A stretch of 64,000 nt of DNA. It comes from CAVUPF01 sp963803755. GTDB taxonomy: Bacteria > Actinomycetota > Thermoleophilia > Solirubrobacterales > 70-9. The notes under the pieces were generated by a model, which saw only the letters and a program-made list of their open reading frames with translations, did not search any database and was not told where the DNA came from. Below, one piece after another: positions 27,031 to 37,094 of the stretch. Every line of letters begins with the position of its first letter. Positions within the stretch are counted from its first letter, which is position 1. Both the position numbers and the translations under genes were made by a program. The stretch is from NCBI GenBank assembly GCA_963803755.1, contig CAWDNP010000007.1:186001-250000 (forward strand), given 5' to 3'.

Positions 27031-28047
27031 TCAGCCCAGTTGGGCGTGCGCATACACTTGGCGTAGGCGCGCATCAATCACGTTGAGGCTCATGCGTTCG
27101 CTACAGATCCTCTGACCTTTCGTGCCAAACGACTGCGCACGTTTCGGATCGGCGAGAAAGTCTGTCAATGCATCAGCGAGTGCTTCGTGGTCTTCGACCG
27201 GCACGAGCGCCCCGCCGGGGGCAATTGACTCGATGCCTCCCACTGGCGTGCTGACGAAAGGTCTCCCAGCTGCACTCGCCTCCGTCAAGATCATCGGAAG
27301 AGCCTCGCCTCGAAACGGAAGCGCGATGACACGGGCTTGTCCAATCAAGCGCCACACCTCACCTCGATTGACGGGTCCCCGGAGTTCAAGTCTGTCTATT
27401 TCAGGTAGATTTAGCTCGGTGGCTGGACCCACCATGATGCACCTTGCCAGGGGTCGACGTGACGCGACCGTTTCCCAAGCACGTGCTAAGACATCGGCAC
27501 CCTTGCGAACCCCAATCTCGCCAGCAAACAAGACTAGCTCTGATGTCTCCTCGACCGGTCCTGCCTCCAAATCGAGCGCGACTGGGTTTGGGATGAGCTC
27601 GATATGTACGTTGGTCCCAATTCTCTTTACTGCCTCGCGCGTTGCCTCACTAAGTACTGTCACGGCGGACGCCATGCTTAAGACGCTGCCTACAAATCGG
27701 GGCCACCGTTCACTGAACTCAATAAACGCTGCACCGTGAATCGTAATCACGCAGGGCAGGTGACGACATCTAGCAGCCACGACGATCAGCGACTCACGTG
27801 CGAAGGAGCCACTCTCCGACATGTGAACGTGAACGGCACTAGAACGAGGCAGGGAGAAAACCTTGGCGGCTCCCCGAAGGACCAGCGCTCCAGACCTGAC
27901 ATGCGAACTCGGTACCCATGTCGGCACGGCGACCGCACGGTCCGCACCGAGGTCATTTGTTGCGAGCGTCTCAATTACGGATGCGATGCCGCCGATGTAG
28001 TTCCTACTTGGGCCAAAATGGTAGACGGTTTTGCGTACATCACTCAT
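27031..28047 (-). CDS. Glycosyltransferase family 4
   Basis: From ATG 28047 (MSDVRKTVYHFGPSRNYIGG), 338 residues. That start is chosen because it overlaps the upstream stop by 4 bases (ATGA); an earlier start at 28092 would overlap by 49. The N-terminal domain includes VHVHMSESGSFARESLIVVA and IHGAAFIEF. The C-terminal domain contains LVLFAGEIGVRKGADVLARA, then RGEALPMILTEASAAGRPFV with EX7E-type glutamate spacing. It likely acts right after the Alg13/Alg14-like enzyme encoded upstream in the same two-gene unit. Sugar specificity unknown. Confidence 0.85.
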   Translation of the reverse strand: MSDVRKTVYHFGPSRNYIGGIASVIETLATNDLGADRAVAVPTWVPSSHVRSGALVLRGAAKVFSLPRSSAVHVHMSESGSFARESLIVVAARCRHLPCVITIHGAAFIEFSERWPRFVGSVLSMASAVTVLSEATREAVKRIGTNVHIELIPNPVALDLEAGPVEETSELVLFAGEIGVRKGADVLARAWETVASRRPLARCIMVGPATELNLPEIDRLELRGPVNRGEVWRLIGQARVIALPFRGEALPMILTEASAAGRPFVSTPVGGIESIAPGGALVPVEDHEALADALTDFLADPKRAQSFGTKGQRICSERMSLNVIDARLRQVYAHAQLG

Positions 28048-29018
28048 AGAAGCGTGAACGGAATTGGCTCTGGAGGTTTTCTTAGGCCCCACCTCGAAGC
28101 CTCAGTAAGGTCCTCTAGAGTTATGGTTGCAGCATCCGCCATAACTGCACGACCCTCCGCCGCAAATGCGCGTGCTATATGCACTTGGTGATCGTCGACA
28201 TGCTCGCCGTGCCGCTGTGTCCTCGGAACGAGAATCGGGAGTTTGCCCGCGTCAAACGCCATGAGCAGGGATCCGATGCCAGCGTGCGCTACAACAGCAT
28301 CGGCTTCCGCCATTGCTAATCTCAGCTCCTCAGGAGGCATCATAGGTCGCATCCTCGCAGCCGGCCAGTCGACTAATTGCCCAGCAACGCCAGACTGAAT
28401 CAACACCTCAACCCCTGCAGGCAAGATCGTACGCAGGCGAGTTAGTAACCTCATGAATGGGAAGGGTAATGTGCCGACAGTCACGACAACTTTGCGGAGT
28501 TGCTTTGGTGCCGCTACGCTTATTCGTTCATAGCTATCGAAAACTGATCCACGGTATTTCCATCGTCCAATCGCCCGCGAATTATGCTGAGTATACAGTT
28601 TAACACCACCGAATCGCTCAAGTAAACGACCCGTGAGAAACGGGCGGTCGATGCGCGCGCAGGACTCTATGTAATGAGTCGGAATGCCCCTAACTCGTGC
28701 AAGGGGTAAAAACGATAGAGCAACGCCAGCGCCGGTGCTTATCGCTGAGCCAACATTATACTTATTGAGCAGGAGTTGTGCCGCTCCTACGTTATGCACG
28801 ACTCCACGCCAGTCGCGAGGTGGAGTGTCTCGCACAAACTCAACACGCCGTCCGGCTAGCAACGATCTACTTTGGTCGGACTCAAACGTTACCCAGAGCT
28901 CATCAGCTGAAGCGGGCGCTAACCGTGGAGCGAGCGCTAGCATCTCTGCAAGATGTCCGCCGGTCGAGGCGATCAGCACCCGCGTTGTCCCTGTTTTGCG
29001 GCTCCCGAAGGGTGACAC
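28044..29018 (-). CDS. Fused Alg14-Alg13-type (PssD-PssE-like) glycosyltransferase
   Basis: A 324-residue protein with two recognisable halves. The N-terminal Alg14-like part has VLIASTGGHLAEMLALAPRL, YNVGSAISTGAGVALSFLPL and THYIESCARIDRPFLTG. The C-terminal Alg13/GT28 part has RKVVVTVGTLPFPFMRLLTR, then ADAVVAHAGIGSLLMAFDAG and KLPILVPRTQRHGEHVDDHQ. In many bacteria these halves are separate proteins, the membrane-recruiting PssD/Alg14 and the catalytic PssE/Alg13, that add the second sugar to a polyprenyl-linked unit. Here they are one chain. It is coupled by ATGA to the next glycosyltransferase. The N-terminus (MSPFGSRKTGTTR) is basic, without a clear membrane helix. Confidence 0.85.
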   Translation of the reverse strand: MSPFGSRKTGTTRVLIASTGGHLAEMLALAPRLAPASADELWVTFESDQSRSLLAGRRVEFVRDTPPRDWRGVVHNVGAAQLLLNKYNVGSAISTGAGVALSFLPLARVRGIPTHYIESCARIDRPFLTGRLLERFGGVKLYTQHNSRAIGRWKYRGSVFDSYERISVAAPKQLRKVVVTVGTLPFPFMRLLTRLRTILPAGVEVLIQSGVAGQLVDWPAARMRPMMPPEELRLAMAEADAVVAHAGIGSLLMAFDAGKLPILVPRTQRHGEHVDDHQVHIARAFAAEGRAVMADAATITLEDLTEASRWGLRKPPEPIPFTLL

Positions 29019-29250
29019 CGTCTAGTCCCTTCGGTCGATCTGTGTATGGCCATTATTACGCATTTTGCTGCTGGGCCGTGTATCTAGAGCAAAGGCGCGA
29101 ATTTATGAGGTGTAGACAGTCTGGCTCTCACGTTGGTTGACAGATGTCCAACAGGCCGCTCCCACCTCTATCGACCGACTCGGCGTAATGCTCAGCATAG
29201 ATTGCTTGGACATTACAAGATTCCTCGTAGTATCGTTGCCGCCTTTCTAG

Positions 29251-30853
29251 CCTACTTCCCCCGGAAAAAGTCACCTCACCTGAGCCGACTCCGTCCGGCT
29301 CGATCTCGAAAATCACCTGGTAATGGACAGGTTTCGAGATCGAGGAGGTGCGTATGCTGACCCTGCGAGCGCCGCAGGCCGAGACGCTGTGGGACGAGGT
29401 GTTGCCGATCGAGGCCAAGGAACTACCCGACGATCTGACGAGGATCGACCAGCTACTCGGCGACCCCGAGCTGCTGCGGCCAATCGCCGATCGCTGGCAG
29501 GCGGAGGTGACCGAGACGGGACGGGCCGTGCTGAGAGCCGGCCGCCCGACGACTCCGATCGAGACCTACGTGCGGCTGATGGTGATCAAGCAGCGTTGCG
29601 GCTGGGGCTACGAGACCCTCGTCAAGGAGGTCTCGGACTCGATTCACCTGCGCCGCTTCTGCCTTATCGCGCTGCACGAGCGAGTGCCCGAGGAGTCGAC
29701 GATCCGCAAGCTGACCCGGCGCCTGGGCGCCGAGACGGTCGCGGAGCTGACCCGGGCGCTGATCGCCAAGGCACAGAGGGAGCGGCGCTTCCGGGCGCGG
29801 GCCGCCCGGATCGACTCGACCGTAGTGGAGGCCGACGTCCGCCACCCGACCGACTCCGGGCTGGCAGCCGACGGGGTCAGGGCGCTGGCGCGCGAGGCGC
29901 GCAAGGTGCGCTCGCTCGCCGGCGCTCAGGCCAAGGCGGTCTGCGATCGCTCCCGCGCGCTGGGCAGGAGGCTGCGGACGATCTCGCGCACCCTCGCCCG
30001 CCGAAGCGGAGAGCGCAAGACCGAGGTGCTGCGCCTGACCGGGGAGTGCGGGGTGCTGCTGCGCCGCTCGATCGCCGAGGCGAGGCGGATGGCAGCCGCG
30101 ATCAGCGCCCGGGCGCGGGGGCGCGGCGCCAAGGCAAAGATCAGCGCGGCGCAGCGGCTAACCCAGCTCGTCGAGCGCTGCGAGAGGGTCGGCGAGCAAA
30201 TCGCAAAGCGGCTCGCCGGGGAGCCGATCAAAGACCGGCTCGTCTCGCTCGCCGACCCCGACGCACGGCCGATCCGCAAGGGCAAGCAGGGCAAGCCGAC
30301 CGAGTTCGGCTACGTCGCCCAGCTCTGCGAGGTGACCGAGACCACCAAGCCCGGCGCCCGGGGGCTGATCCTGCCGAGTGCGACGGCGCCCGGCAACCCG
30401 GCCGAGGACCAGCTCCTTCCCCAGACCGCGGCCGAGCTTAAGCGGGCGGGCATCCGCCTGGCAGAGGTGGCGCTCGACGGCGGCTTTCACCCGCGCCCGA
30501 CCGCCGAGGCCTTCGAGCACTCCCCGCCGCGCCGCACCTTCATCGCCGGGAGCTCGGAGCCCGACTCCAAGCGCACCCGACGCAGGCTGGCCCGCTACCG
30601 CACCGGCGCCGAGGGTCGGATCTCACACCTAAAGCGCGGCTACGGGCTGAGGCGGTCACGGCTGAAGGGGGCCGAGGGAGAGCGAATCTGGACCGGCTGG
30701 GCGACCTTCGCCTATGACCTCGACACCCTCGCCGTCCTGCCCACCTGAGAGGATCGTCGGGCTCTCGAAAGAGCACCTGCCCATTGAGGGAACGGCCGCG
30801 TCGGCACCTCCGCGCGGCCGTTCTCGCGCGAGGGTTTTTCCGGGGGAAGTAGG
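29251..30853 (+). mobile_element. Intact IS5-like insertion sequence
   Basis: Terminal inverted repeats CCTACTTCCCCCGGAAAAA (29251-29269) and its exact complement (30835-30853) enclose one complete transposase gene. CTAG flanks both ends (29247-29250, 30854-30857), consistent with a 4-base target duplication of the CTAG type used by IS5-group elements. Length 1603 bases. It sits between the Alg14-Alg13 gene (which reads away from it) and a stretch without genes. Confidence 0.82.
29354..30748 (+). CDS. IS5-superfamily transposase (DUF772-type N-terminus)
   Basis: The start is ATG 29354, with GAGGAGGT at 29342-29349; a GTG at 29348 is possible. The 464-residue protein begins with a DUF772-like part (PIETYVRLMVIKQRCGWGYE, RRFCLIALHERVPEESTIRK). 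The DDE core follows: RARAARIDSTVVEADVRHPT with the first Asp near residue 156, then VALDGGFHPRPTAEAFE with the second, and RYRTGAEGRISHLKRGYGLR with the Glu. The DDE triad and the perfect repeats at the element's ends suggest it is active. A long basic insert between the first two acidic residues (about 190-300) is notable. Confidence 0.85.
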   Translation: MLTLRAPQAETLWDEVLPIEAKELPDDLTRIDQLLGDPELLRPIADRWQAEVTETGRAVLRAGRPTTPIETYVRLMVIKQRCGWGYETLVKEVSDSIHLRRFCLIALHERVPEESTIRKLTRRLGAETVAELTRALIAKAQRERRFRARAARIDSTVVEADVRHPTDSGLAADGVRALAREARKVRSLAGAQAKAVCDRSRALGRRLRTISRTLARRSGERKTEVLRLTGECGVLLRRSIAEARRMAAAISARARGRGAKAKISAAQRLTQLVERCERVGEQIAKRLAGEPIKDRLVSLADPDARPIRKGKQGKPTEFGYVAQLCEVTETTKPGARGLILPSATAPGNPAEDQLLPQTAAELKRAGIRLAEVALDGGFHPRPTAEAFEHSPPRRTFIAGSSEPDSKRTRRRLARYRTGAEGRISHLKRGYGLRRSRLKGAEGERIWTGWATFAYDLDTLAVLPT

Positions 30854-30857
30854 CTAG

Positions 30858-31598
30858 GCGGACGCGGCCGTTGCGCAGGGTCCGCCATATGCTTTCAAGG
30901 GTCCGGATGCCCTCGCAGGGTCCAAGCCACCGACTCGATCCGCTGTCGAATTGGCGTCAGAGTCAAATATAGGCCGCAGGTAGCCCTCGCCTTAGAGCCT
31001 TCTGTGATCGAGCGTCCCAGTTATTACCACAGGTGATCCGCGGGTCGTGGGAGCCCCATCGACACCCAGAAGGTTGGGCTAGCTCCGTTGTATAGCCGAA
31101 CTCGGTCCCGCTTAGACAAGCCTCATTGGACACCGCATTGCGCGTGGACTGAATCATCTAAAGCGGCGCAGCCCCGACGACACCCGGTGATACCGGTCCA
31201 GCCCGCGATGTGATTCTCATCAGAGGTTGCTCCCTACAAAACGGGTGCTCCAGCACAGAAGGTGCTCTTATCAACCAACTTGGCTATCCGCCGAGGTCAT
31301 ATCGGAGGGCGAGGTACACTCCCAGGCCGATAGAATGTCGGACGCATGCCTCAGCACGCATGATGAGATAGTCATTAGAATCGGCGATCATGTTCTTGGG
31401 AGTTTCCGCAGTTAGATGAGTCCCATCACCCGCGTTCCATCAATGTCCTCGGGCTAGGTGCGCTCCAGGCGACCGATTGTCAGGTCCTTTGTCCATCACA
31501 AAATCAGCAACAAGATGCCGCGAAAAACATTTGTTGGCGCAGAGTGCCTTACGTACTCATTCCTTGCAAAGCGTGACCGCTATAGAAACGCCTGAAGC
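30858..31598. other. Gap with no supported gene
   Basis: Between the IS5-like element and the next glycosyltransferase I see no frame with a ribosome-binding site and recognisable protein. A 26-residue frame at about 31335-31415 (MSDACLSTHDEIVIRIGDHV) has nothing to support it. Stop codons are frequent in all frames. The stretch reads like decayed DNA left beside the insertion. Confidence 0.5.
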
Positions 31599-32720
31599 AT
31601 GACTAACGTTCGACGCAAACGCCGACTGGCCGTCATAATGTGGAACGGTGTTATTGGTGGTGCTGAGGTGCACAGCCTCGCACTTGCAAAGCAAATGAGA
31701 AACATGGGTTCCAACGTAACGATGGTGTTCATAGAGAGCCCACAACCTCTGGCGGCGCGTTTCTCGGCTAAACACGTCCCGCATCGGAGTCTCGGTCTTG
31801 GTCGGGGCCGGGACGTTCTCCGGCGTCCGCGCCGATACGCAGCTGAGGTCGCCGATGCCGGCCCAGACGGCGCTCTACTGCTGACGTGTGGGTTCATGGG
31901 CGCCGCCCTCCGCGCCGGTGGCTACCGCGGATCAATCGTGGCCGTGGAGCATGGGGATATCCTCAGGGCGAAACTTCAATCAAGACCTCAGCAGGCTCTC
32001 TGGTGCGTGGGACGTGCCGCGGGCGCTTGGGCAGATAACATAGAGGTCGCAGTATCGGACTTTATACTTGAACAGATGCGGCGATATCCCCACACCAGGG
32101 AAGGTCGGCGGATATACAACGGAGTAGACCCCAGCCAATACGCGGCTGCAGGTGTACGCGCGAGTTCCACCACAGCCGACTGCGTTGTTGCCTTTGCTGG
32201 TCGCCTAATCCGCGGTAAGGGTGCCGACTATTTGATCGAGGCCATTGCCCAGCTTGAGTCAACCCGCGCGATAAAGTTGCGGATCGCCGGCGAAGGCCCC
32301 GAGCGTCCACGGCTGGAATGCCTAGCTCAGTCTCTGGGTCTCGGACATACGGTCGAGTTTCTCGGTCTGACGCATGATATGCCGGCGTTTTGGCACATGT
32401 GTGATATTGCTGTGGTTCCCTCGTCGGAATTTATTGAGTCATGCCCGATGACACCGCTCGAAGCCATGGCATGCGGAAAGCCGGTAATCGCCACCCGGAA
32501 CGGCGGGCTCCCCGAGCTTATAATGGATGGAGTGACAGGCACTCTGGTGCCGCCAGGGGACTGTTCCGGGCTTGCCGTGGCACTAACTCGCTACGCGACC
32601 AGTAAGAGCCTGAGGCTCTCACACGGCGCATCCGGCCAAGTGCACGTGACAGAGAACTTCCACATCAACCGCTGCGCACGGGCATACCTCGACCTGTTTG
32701 ACGAGCTTTCGCCGACTTAA
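31599..32720 (+). CDS. Glycosyltransferase family 4
   Basis: A 373-residue GT-B protein. The N-terminal domain starts RRLAVIMWNGVIGGAEVHSL with the glycine-rich turn of family-4 enzymes, followed by SIVAVEHGDILRAKLQSR. The donor domain has VVAFAGRLIRGKGADYLIEA, LRIAGEGPERPRLECLAQSL and SSEFIESCPMTPLEAMACGK with the EX7E glutamates. The closest relative in this window is the gene at 44442, which shares the GGxE N-terminus and the 'FxESxxMTxxEAMAxG' stretch, so the two may use the same donor. It converges on the Wzy-like gene with a 4-base 3' overlap. No obvious ribosome-binding site. Confidence 0.85.
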   Translation: MTNVRRKRRLAVIMWNGVIGGAEVHSLALAKQMRNMGSNVTMVFIESPQPLAARFSAKHVPHRSLGLGRGRDVLRRPRRYAAEVADAGPDGALLLTCGFMGAALRAGGYRGSIVAVEHGDILRAKLQSRPQQALWCVGRAAGAWADNIEVAVSDFILEQMRRYPHTREGRRIYNGVDPSQYAAAGVRASSTTADCVVAFAGRLIRGKGADYLIEAIAQLESTRAIKLRIAGEGPERPRLECLAQSLGLGHTVEFLGLTHDMPAFWHMCDIAVVPSSEFIESCPMTPLEAMACGKPVIATRNGGLPELIMDGVTGTLVPPGDCSGLAVALTRYATSKSLRLSHGASGQVHVTENFHINRCARAYLDLFDELSPT

Positions 32721-34282
32721 CCAACTATCACCGTCCTATCCTTATTATCGACATGGTCGCCCGTCACGCTCTCCCGCCCTGACTGAGTTAAGATCAGCAT
32801 TGGGGCGAGAATCATCGCGAGTGTCGTCGTAGCGAGCCACGAAAACAGTGATGGATCTCCAAGTGAGTCTACAAGGAGCACTGCGATCGCGCAGAGCCCT
32901 GCCAGTGGTAGCCATTTCGTCTCAGCAGTCGCAGTCCGTAGCCGGCCGACAGCAGCGAAAATCAACACGATTAGTCCGATTACGTAGACGACAGCGCCAC
33001 CATACCCGGACTCCCCGATCACACTCGGCCAGGACGTATCATCGATGAATTTAGGATAGGTTGGCGACAAGCCATAAACCCTGCTTAACCCGTACTCATA
33101 GTAGACAGGGCTGTAGTAGAGCCGCGATGCGTAGCTAGCGAACCGTCCAAAGCCGACGCCGAGAGGGAAGTTGTCGGCAGCAATCTGCTCGCCGGTGGTA
33201 TAGAGCCGCGCCCGAGCAGACGTTTCAGAAGAGGTGTAAATGGAAAACTGTTTGGTAATTACATTCTTCTCCACGCTGTACGCGCCTACAACAAGCAACG
33301 AACCAACAAGCAACGCAGTCATGGCGCGACGACTATTCGTTGCTCCCTGCACAAGTCCTACTATGGCCACAACGACAGCGAGGGACAGAAAGCCCTTGAG
33401 TTTCAATGAGAGAATCACTGAGCCCGCGAACAGTAGCGCAAGCATAAGGTCGGCCTTGCTGTAGTTTTTGGTATAGTGAGCAAATGTTAGTCCAAAGAGC
33501 AGGCTCATAAACAGGCTATATTCACCAGCGGTGGGAAATATTGAGTGAACCGCTTCGGAGCGATACGACCCTTCATGAACGGTCAGGTCGGTCGTATGCA
33601 GCGCACGCGATACGGCTCCATGAGTCAAATAGTCCCCTAAACCGAGCACGGCCACAACAATGCCCACAATCGTTATGGTCGAATAGACACGTGCGACATC
33701 TCTTGGTTTCCACGGAAGCAGAAGAGTTACCCCAAGCATGATCCAAAGCTTGAGACCGAGTAACGCCCCCACCATAGTCACTTTCAGTGGTACACCGTGG
33801 ATGATCGCCCCCAGGAATCCAAAGAACGCCACACCGATGCCCGGAAATATGAAGCGGAAAGGGGGCATGCGCACAGTAGTCCGCAACGTTTGGAAGATCG
33901 TAAGAAAGACAAAGAGGAGGACTAAAACCTCGTCCCCCTGGCGAATCGCTCCCCCCGTATTCGAAAAATATCCAAAAGCGGCTGAGACTGGTGCATTGAA
34001 GAGCTCGAAGAGCCAAAGTCCAATGAGTGCGAGAACTGGATCCCTAGTGTATGCGATAATCGCGACCACAAAGAAGGCCAGTCCGATGATCGCACTACCA
34101 ACGAGCACGCCGTAATGGGTCGCAGCGAGTCCGCCGACGACCAGCGCTAGCATGCAACCCGACATGCCGACAGCGATCAGCACATGTGTCGACCGATCGC
34201 GTGTTGCGGGGTGGGCAGCTTGTGGGCGCATCGACATGGCACGATAGCGCGTAACGGTGGTGTGGGAACCTATATTGGGCAA
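32717..34282 (-). CDS. Wzy/O-antigen-ligase-like membrane protein
   Basis: A polytopic protein of 521 residues from TTG 34282, or 506 from ATG 34237, which I prefer. At least ten membrane helices, for example VLIAVGMSGCMLALVVGGLA, VLVGSAIIGLAFFVVAIIAY and LVLLFVFLTIFQTLRTTV. The large loop after about residue 340 contains RLYTTGEQIAADNFPLGVGF then GRFASYASRLYYSPVYYEYG, like the periplasmic loop of Wzy_C proteins. It probably polymerises lipid-linked repeat units at the outer face of the membrane. It is on its own strand, converging on the glycosyltransferase at 31599. Unlike the 2603 gene it has no TPR tail. Confidence 0.78.
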   Translation of the reverse strand: MPNIGSHTTVTRYRAMSMRPQAAHPATRDRSTHVLIAVGMSGCMLALVVGGLAATHYGVLVGSAIIGLAFFVVAIIAYTRDPVLALIGLWLFELFNAPVSAAFGYFSNTGGAIRQGDEVLVLLFVFLTIFQTLRTTVRMPPFRFIFPGIGVAFFGFLGAIIHGVPLKVTMVGALLGLKLWIMLGVTLLLPWKPRDVARVYSTITIVGIVVAVLGLGDYLTHGAVSRALHTTDLTVHEGSYRSEAVHSIFPTAGEYSLFMSLLFGLTFAHYTKNYSKADLMLALLFAGSVILSLKLKGFLSLAVVVAIVGLVQGATNSRRAMTALLVGSLLVVGAYSVEKNVITKQFSIYTSSETSARARLYTTGEQIAADNFPLGVGFGRFASYASRLYYSPVYYEYGLSRVYGLSPTYPKFIDDTSWPSVIGESGYGGAVVYVIGLIVLIFAAVGRLRTATAETKWLPLAGLCAIAVLLVDSLGDPSLFSWLATTTLAMILAPMLILTQSGRESVTGDHVDNKDRTVIVG

Positions 34283-34762
34283 AGGCGGCGAGCGAGGTCA
34301 CCCTCGCTGGAGGCCGGATCGGCGTCCGCTACGTGGCCGTCGTCTTTGCTCATGCGCTCGCTCCCTAGAGATAGCGAGGCATGCCGATCCTCGTGGAGAT
34401 CCTCGGTGAATCTCGCATGGCGCGCGAGGCAGTTTATCCGCCGCGTACGTGATACTCGTGGTCGCCCACACCTGGAGGTGCATTGCGCCAAGAAGGCACT
34501 AAAAAGTCATAGCGGGATGAGTGCCCGTCAGGCGTCGGAATCTGCGACGACAGAAAGGAGCAGCCGTCGCAATCAAAGTAAGTAGGGTCCTTGAAGCTGA
34601 GGGACGTCATCTCCTGCAGTAAGGTGAATCCGGGAGGAGATCCTTTCCGACTGCGCGTCGCACCTTAAGAACACGGGGCGCCATAGTTGCTTTTCCGACA
34701 AATTGACCATCCGTCTCGATCCCTAGTTTTCCGCTCTAGGGAGCGAAATCAGGGAGACTCAA
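34283..34762. other. Gap upstream of the Wzy-like gene with no supported gene
   Basis: It should hold the promoter of the minus-strand membrane protein, but I cannot place promoter elements with confidence. A 27-residue minus-strand frame from about 34353 (MSKDDGHVADADPASSEGDL) ends just before the Wzy gene's start. It has no family and weak support. Confidence 0.4.
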
Positions 34763-35090
34763 ATGCTCGCGTCGCAGTATCGCCAGATCGGGGTGCTCGG
34801 TGTCGCGGAACTCTGGGACAGGCGATCGACGAGAACTCCTTCTACGCCCTGCTCGCCAGCTATGGCATTCGCATTGTGCGCGACGCCGACTTCGCCACCT
34901 GCTACGCGCCGGGAACCTGGGCGCGCTCGATCCCACATTCTCTGCTGGCCAGGGTCTTGCTGTTGCAATACCGCGAGGGCTCTCCGATGACCGCGCGATG
35001 GAGTCGCATACTGCACATGGGAGGTCGTAGGCTGGCGCCCACTGCAAGGGTTCGCAAGCGCGCCCAGCGGCTGCCGGACCGCACAATCCA
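34763..35090 (+). pseudogene. N-terminal fragment of an IS1182-family transposase
   Basis: Pieces in changing frames: IDENSFYALLASYGIRIVRD, ADFATCYAPGTWARSIPHSL, LARVLLLQYREG, then GLSDDRAMES in the next frame. They match the conserved beginning of IS1182-type transposases (FYxLLAxxGxxIVRDxDFAxCY...LLLQYREGLSDxRAME). The DDE core is absent. No inverted repeat pair could be found around it, so only the N-terminal 90-100 codons remain. Confidence 0.65.
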
Positions 35091-35450
35091 AACGCTCAGG
35101 AAAGCAGGTGCTGTAGCAGGTGCTGTGGATCGGGCATTTCGAGGCGCTCGGGAGCCCCGTGCGATAGGTTCGCGGTCACCCACAGCCATGAGTGGCTGCT
35201 GGAGCACCATGGCTACCGCGTGCCCACCGAAGCCCGCGAGCACCTGCCCTCCAGGTCATGTTATGATCCAAAAATCTTCACCCAAAGTCCGGTGAATCCG
35301 GTGGTCTAGGGCGAGGCATCCTCTTACTGCCGCATCATTCGCAATCACGTATAGTCTACAATCGTGGTCGCATTGCGTTTGTACTGGTTTGTACTGCATG
35401 CCCTTGTAGTTTAGGAAACTTTAGCTTCGTGGTCTGAGAGGTTACATTTC
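35091..35450. other. Gap before the second Wzz/BY-kinase gene
   Basis: No gene is supported. The last 150 bases are visibly less GC-rich than the surroundings and end with AGAGGTTACATTTC before the ATG at 35451, so the promoter of the kinase gene probably lies here. I cannot assign -35 and -10 boxes. Confidence 0.4.
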
Positions 35451-37038
35451 ATGCCGCAAGATTCTGAGGAGCCCAATATTGCCCAGGCGGTGGGCTTTCT
35501 ACGTCGTCGGGGGCTTTGGATCGTGCTTTGCTTCGTTCTCGCCATGGCTGCGGCGTTTGGATACTCTAAGCACCAGACCAAGAAGTACACGGCCACCGCT
35601 TCGGTCGTGTTCAACAACAACCAACTCAGCCAGGAGATCGCTGGACTCTCCACTGGCAGCACCAGCAGCAGCGCCCTGCTGCAGCAGTCGAGCAACCTAG
35701 AACTACTTCACCTGGGCGACATGGCGGAAAAGACGGCAACTATCATCGGCCATGGGCTTACTGAGCAAAAGGTCAGCGAAAGTTTGAGCATAGTCGGGCA
35801 GCCGGAATCTAGTGTCGCCGGCGTTCTCGGCTACCACGACCTCTCCGGGGCTCGCAGCAGGGATCGCAAATATCTATGCTCGGCAATTCGTTAAGGAGCA
35901 AGACAGCACCAACCGCCAGTACTTCCGGACTGCACTTGCGTTTGTGCACAAACAGCTGGCGGCGCTTTCTCCGCAGCAGAGGGTTGGCACAGATGGCTTG
36001 GCTCTTCAGAACCGCGGGCAGTCACTAGCGCTCCTGGCCGAACTCCAGCCCAAGACGGTTCAGGTCGCGCAGAAAGCGCCGGTGCCCACCGAACCTTCCT
36101 CGCCGAAGACGTTAAGGAACACACTTATCGGCGGTGTACTGGGCCTATTCTTGGGTCTCGGCCTCGCCTTGTTGCTGGAGCGCCTCGATCCCCGGATCAG
36201 AAATCCCGAGGAGCTTGAGTCGATCTATCACCTTCCTCTGATTGGCGCCGTCCCGCAGAGCGCGGCTCTTTCGCAATTAGTGCCGGATGGCAAGGAAACT
36301 TCAGTGACTCTCTCTCTCGCCGAGGCCGAGGCGTTTCATGTGATCCGGGCTCGCTTGCGTTCCTTCAATGCTGATCGCGACATACGCATGGTCCTGGTTT
36401 CGTCCGCTGCGCCGGGCGAGGGCAAGACGACCGTTGCTCGCCACCTTGCCGGCGCGACGGCGCGGATGGGCTCGCGGGTGCTATTGCTGGAGGCGAACCT
36501 ACGGCGTCCGACGGTTGCTCAGCAGCTGGACATCAAGTCCGGGCCAGGCTTGTCGGATGTGTTGCTCGGCAAGATGTCGTTGAACGAGGCGGAGCAAATG
36601 ATCAACTTGGGTATTCCGCCTGGTGATAGCTCTGGGGATCGGATGCTCGCTGTGCTGGTAGCTGGCGCCGCGTTGTTGATAAATCCAGTTGAGCTGATCG
36701 AAAGCCACGCGATGGACGTCTTACTCACACAGGCGAAGTCCGCATATGACCTGGTTGTGATAGACGCCCCGGAGCTCACTGTCGTTCCGGATGCGTTTCT
36801 GCTGTTGTCCAAGGTCGATGGTGTCGTCATCGTCGGTCGCATCGGGCGCAGCCGACGCGATGTCGCGGAACGACTCAGGCATCTCCTAGACACGAGCGCC
36901 GCGCCGTTGGTGGGAGTTATCGCCAACGGGGTCAAGCCGAGCGGCCGCGATCCCGATACTTCTGCGTACAACTCCGCCAAAGCTGACAATCTAACTATTA
37001 CAGGTGTCCCTACCAGCGGCACGCCCGCGGGGGATTAA
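35451..37038 (+). CDS. Wzz/BY-kinase chain-length protein, copy 2; one frameshift
   Basis: Starts at ATG 35451 (MPQDSEEPNIAQAVGFLRRR, then helix WIVLCFVLAMAAAFGYS). The periplasmic region is cut by a one-base shift between about 35812 and 35845, after which SATTTSPGLAAGIANIYARQ continues to 37038. The second helix is TLIGGVLGLFLGLGLALLLE. The kinase domain has Walker A SSAAPGEGKTTVARHLAGAT, A' VLLLEANLRRPT and B YDLVVIDAPE. The total is about 528 residues, normal for actinobacterial Wzz-kinase fusions. The C-terminus (SAYNSAKADNLTITG) lacks the tyrosine cluster seen in the copy at 58682, so autophosphorylation there is doubtful. The IS1595 element lies just downstream. Confidence 0.82.
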
Positions 37039-37094
37039 GTTCATTCCGACGGCCAAGGCCATGTGGTTGATCCTACGTCCTCTGTGAGGCGATG

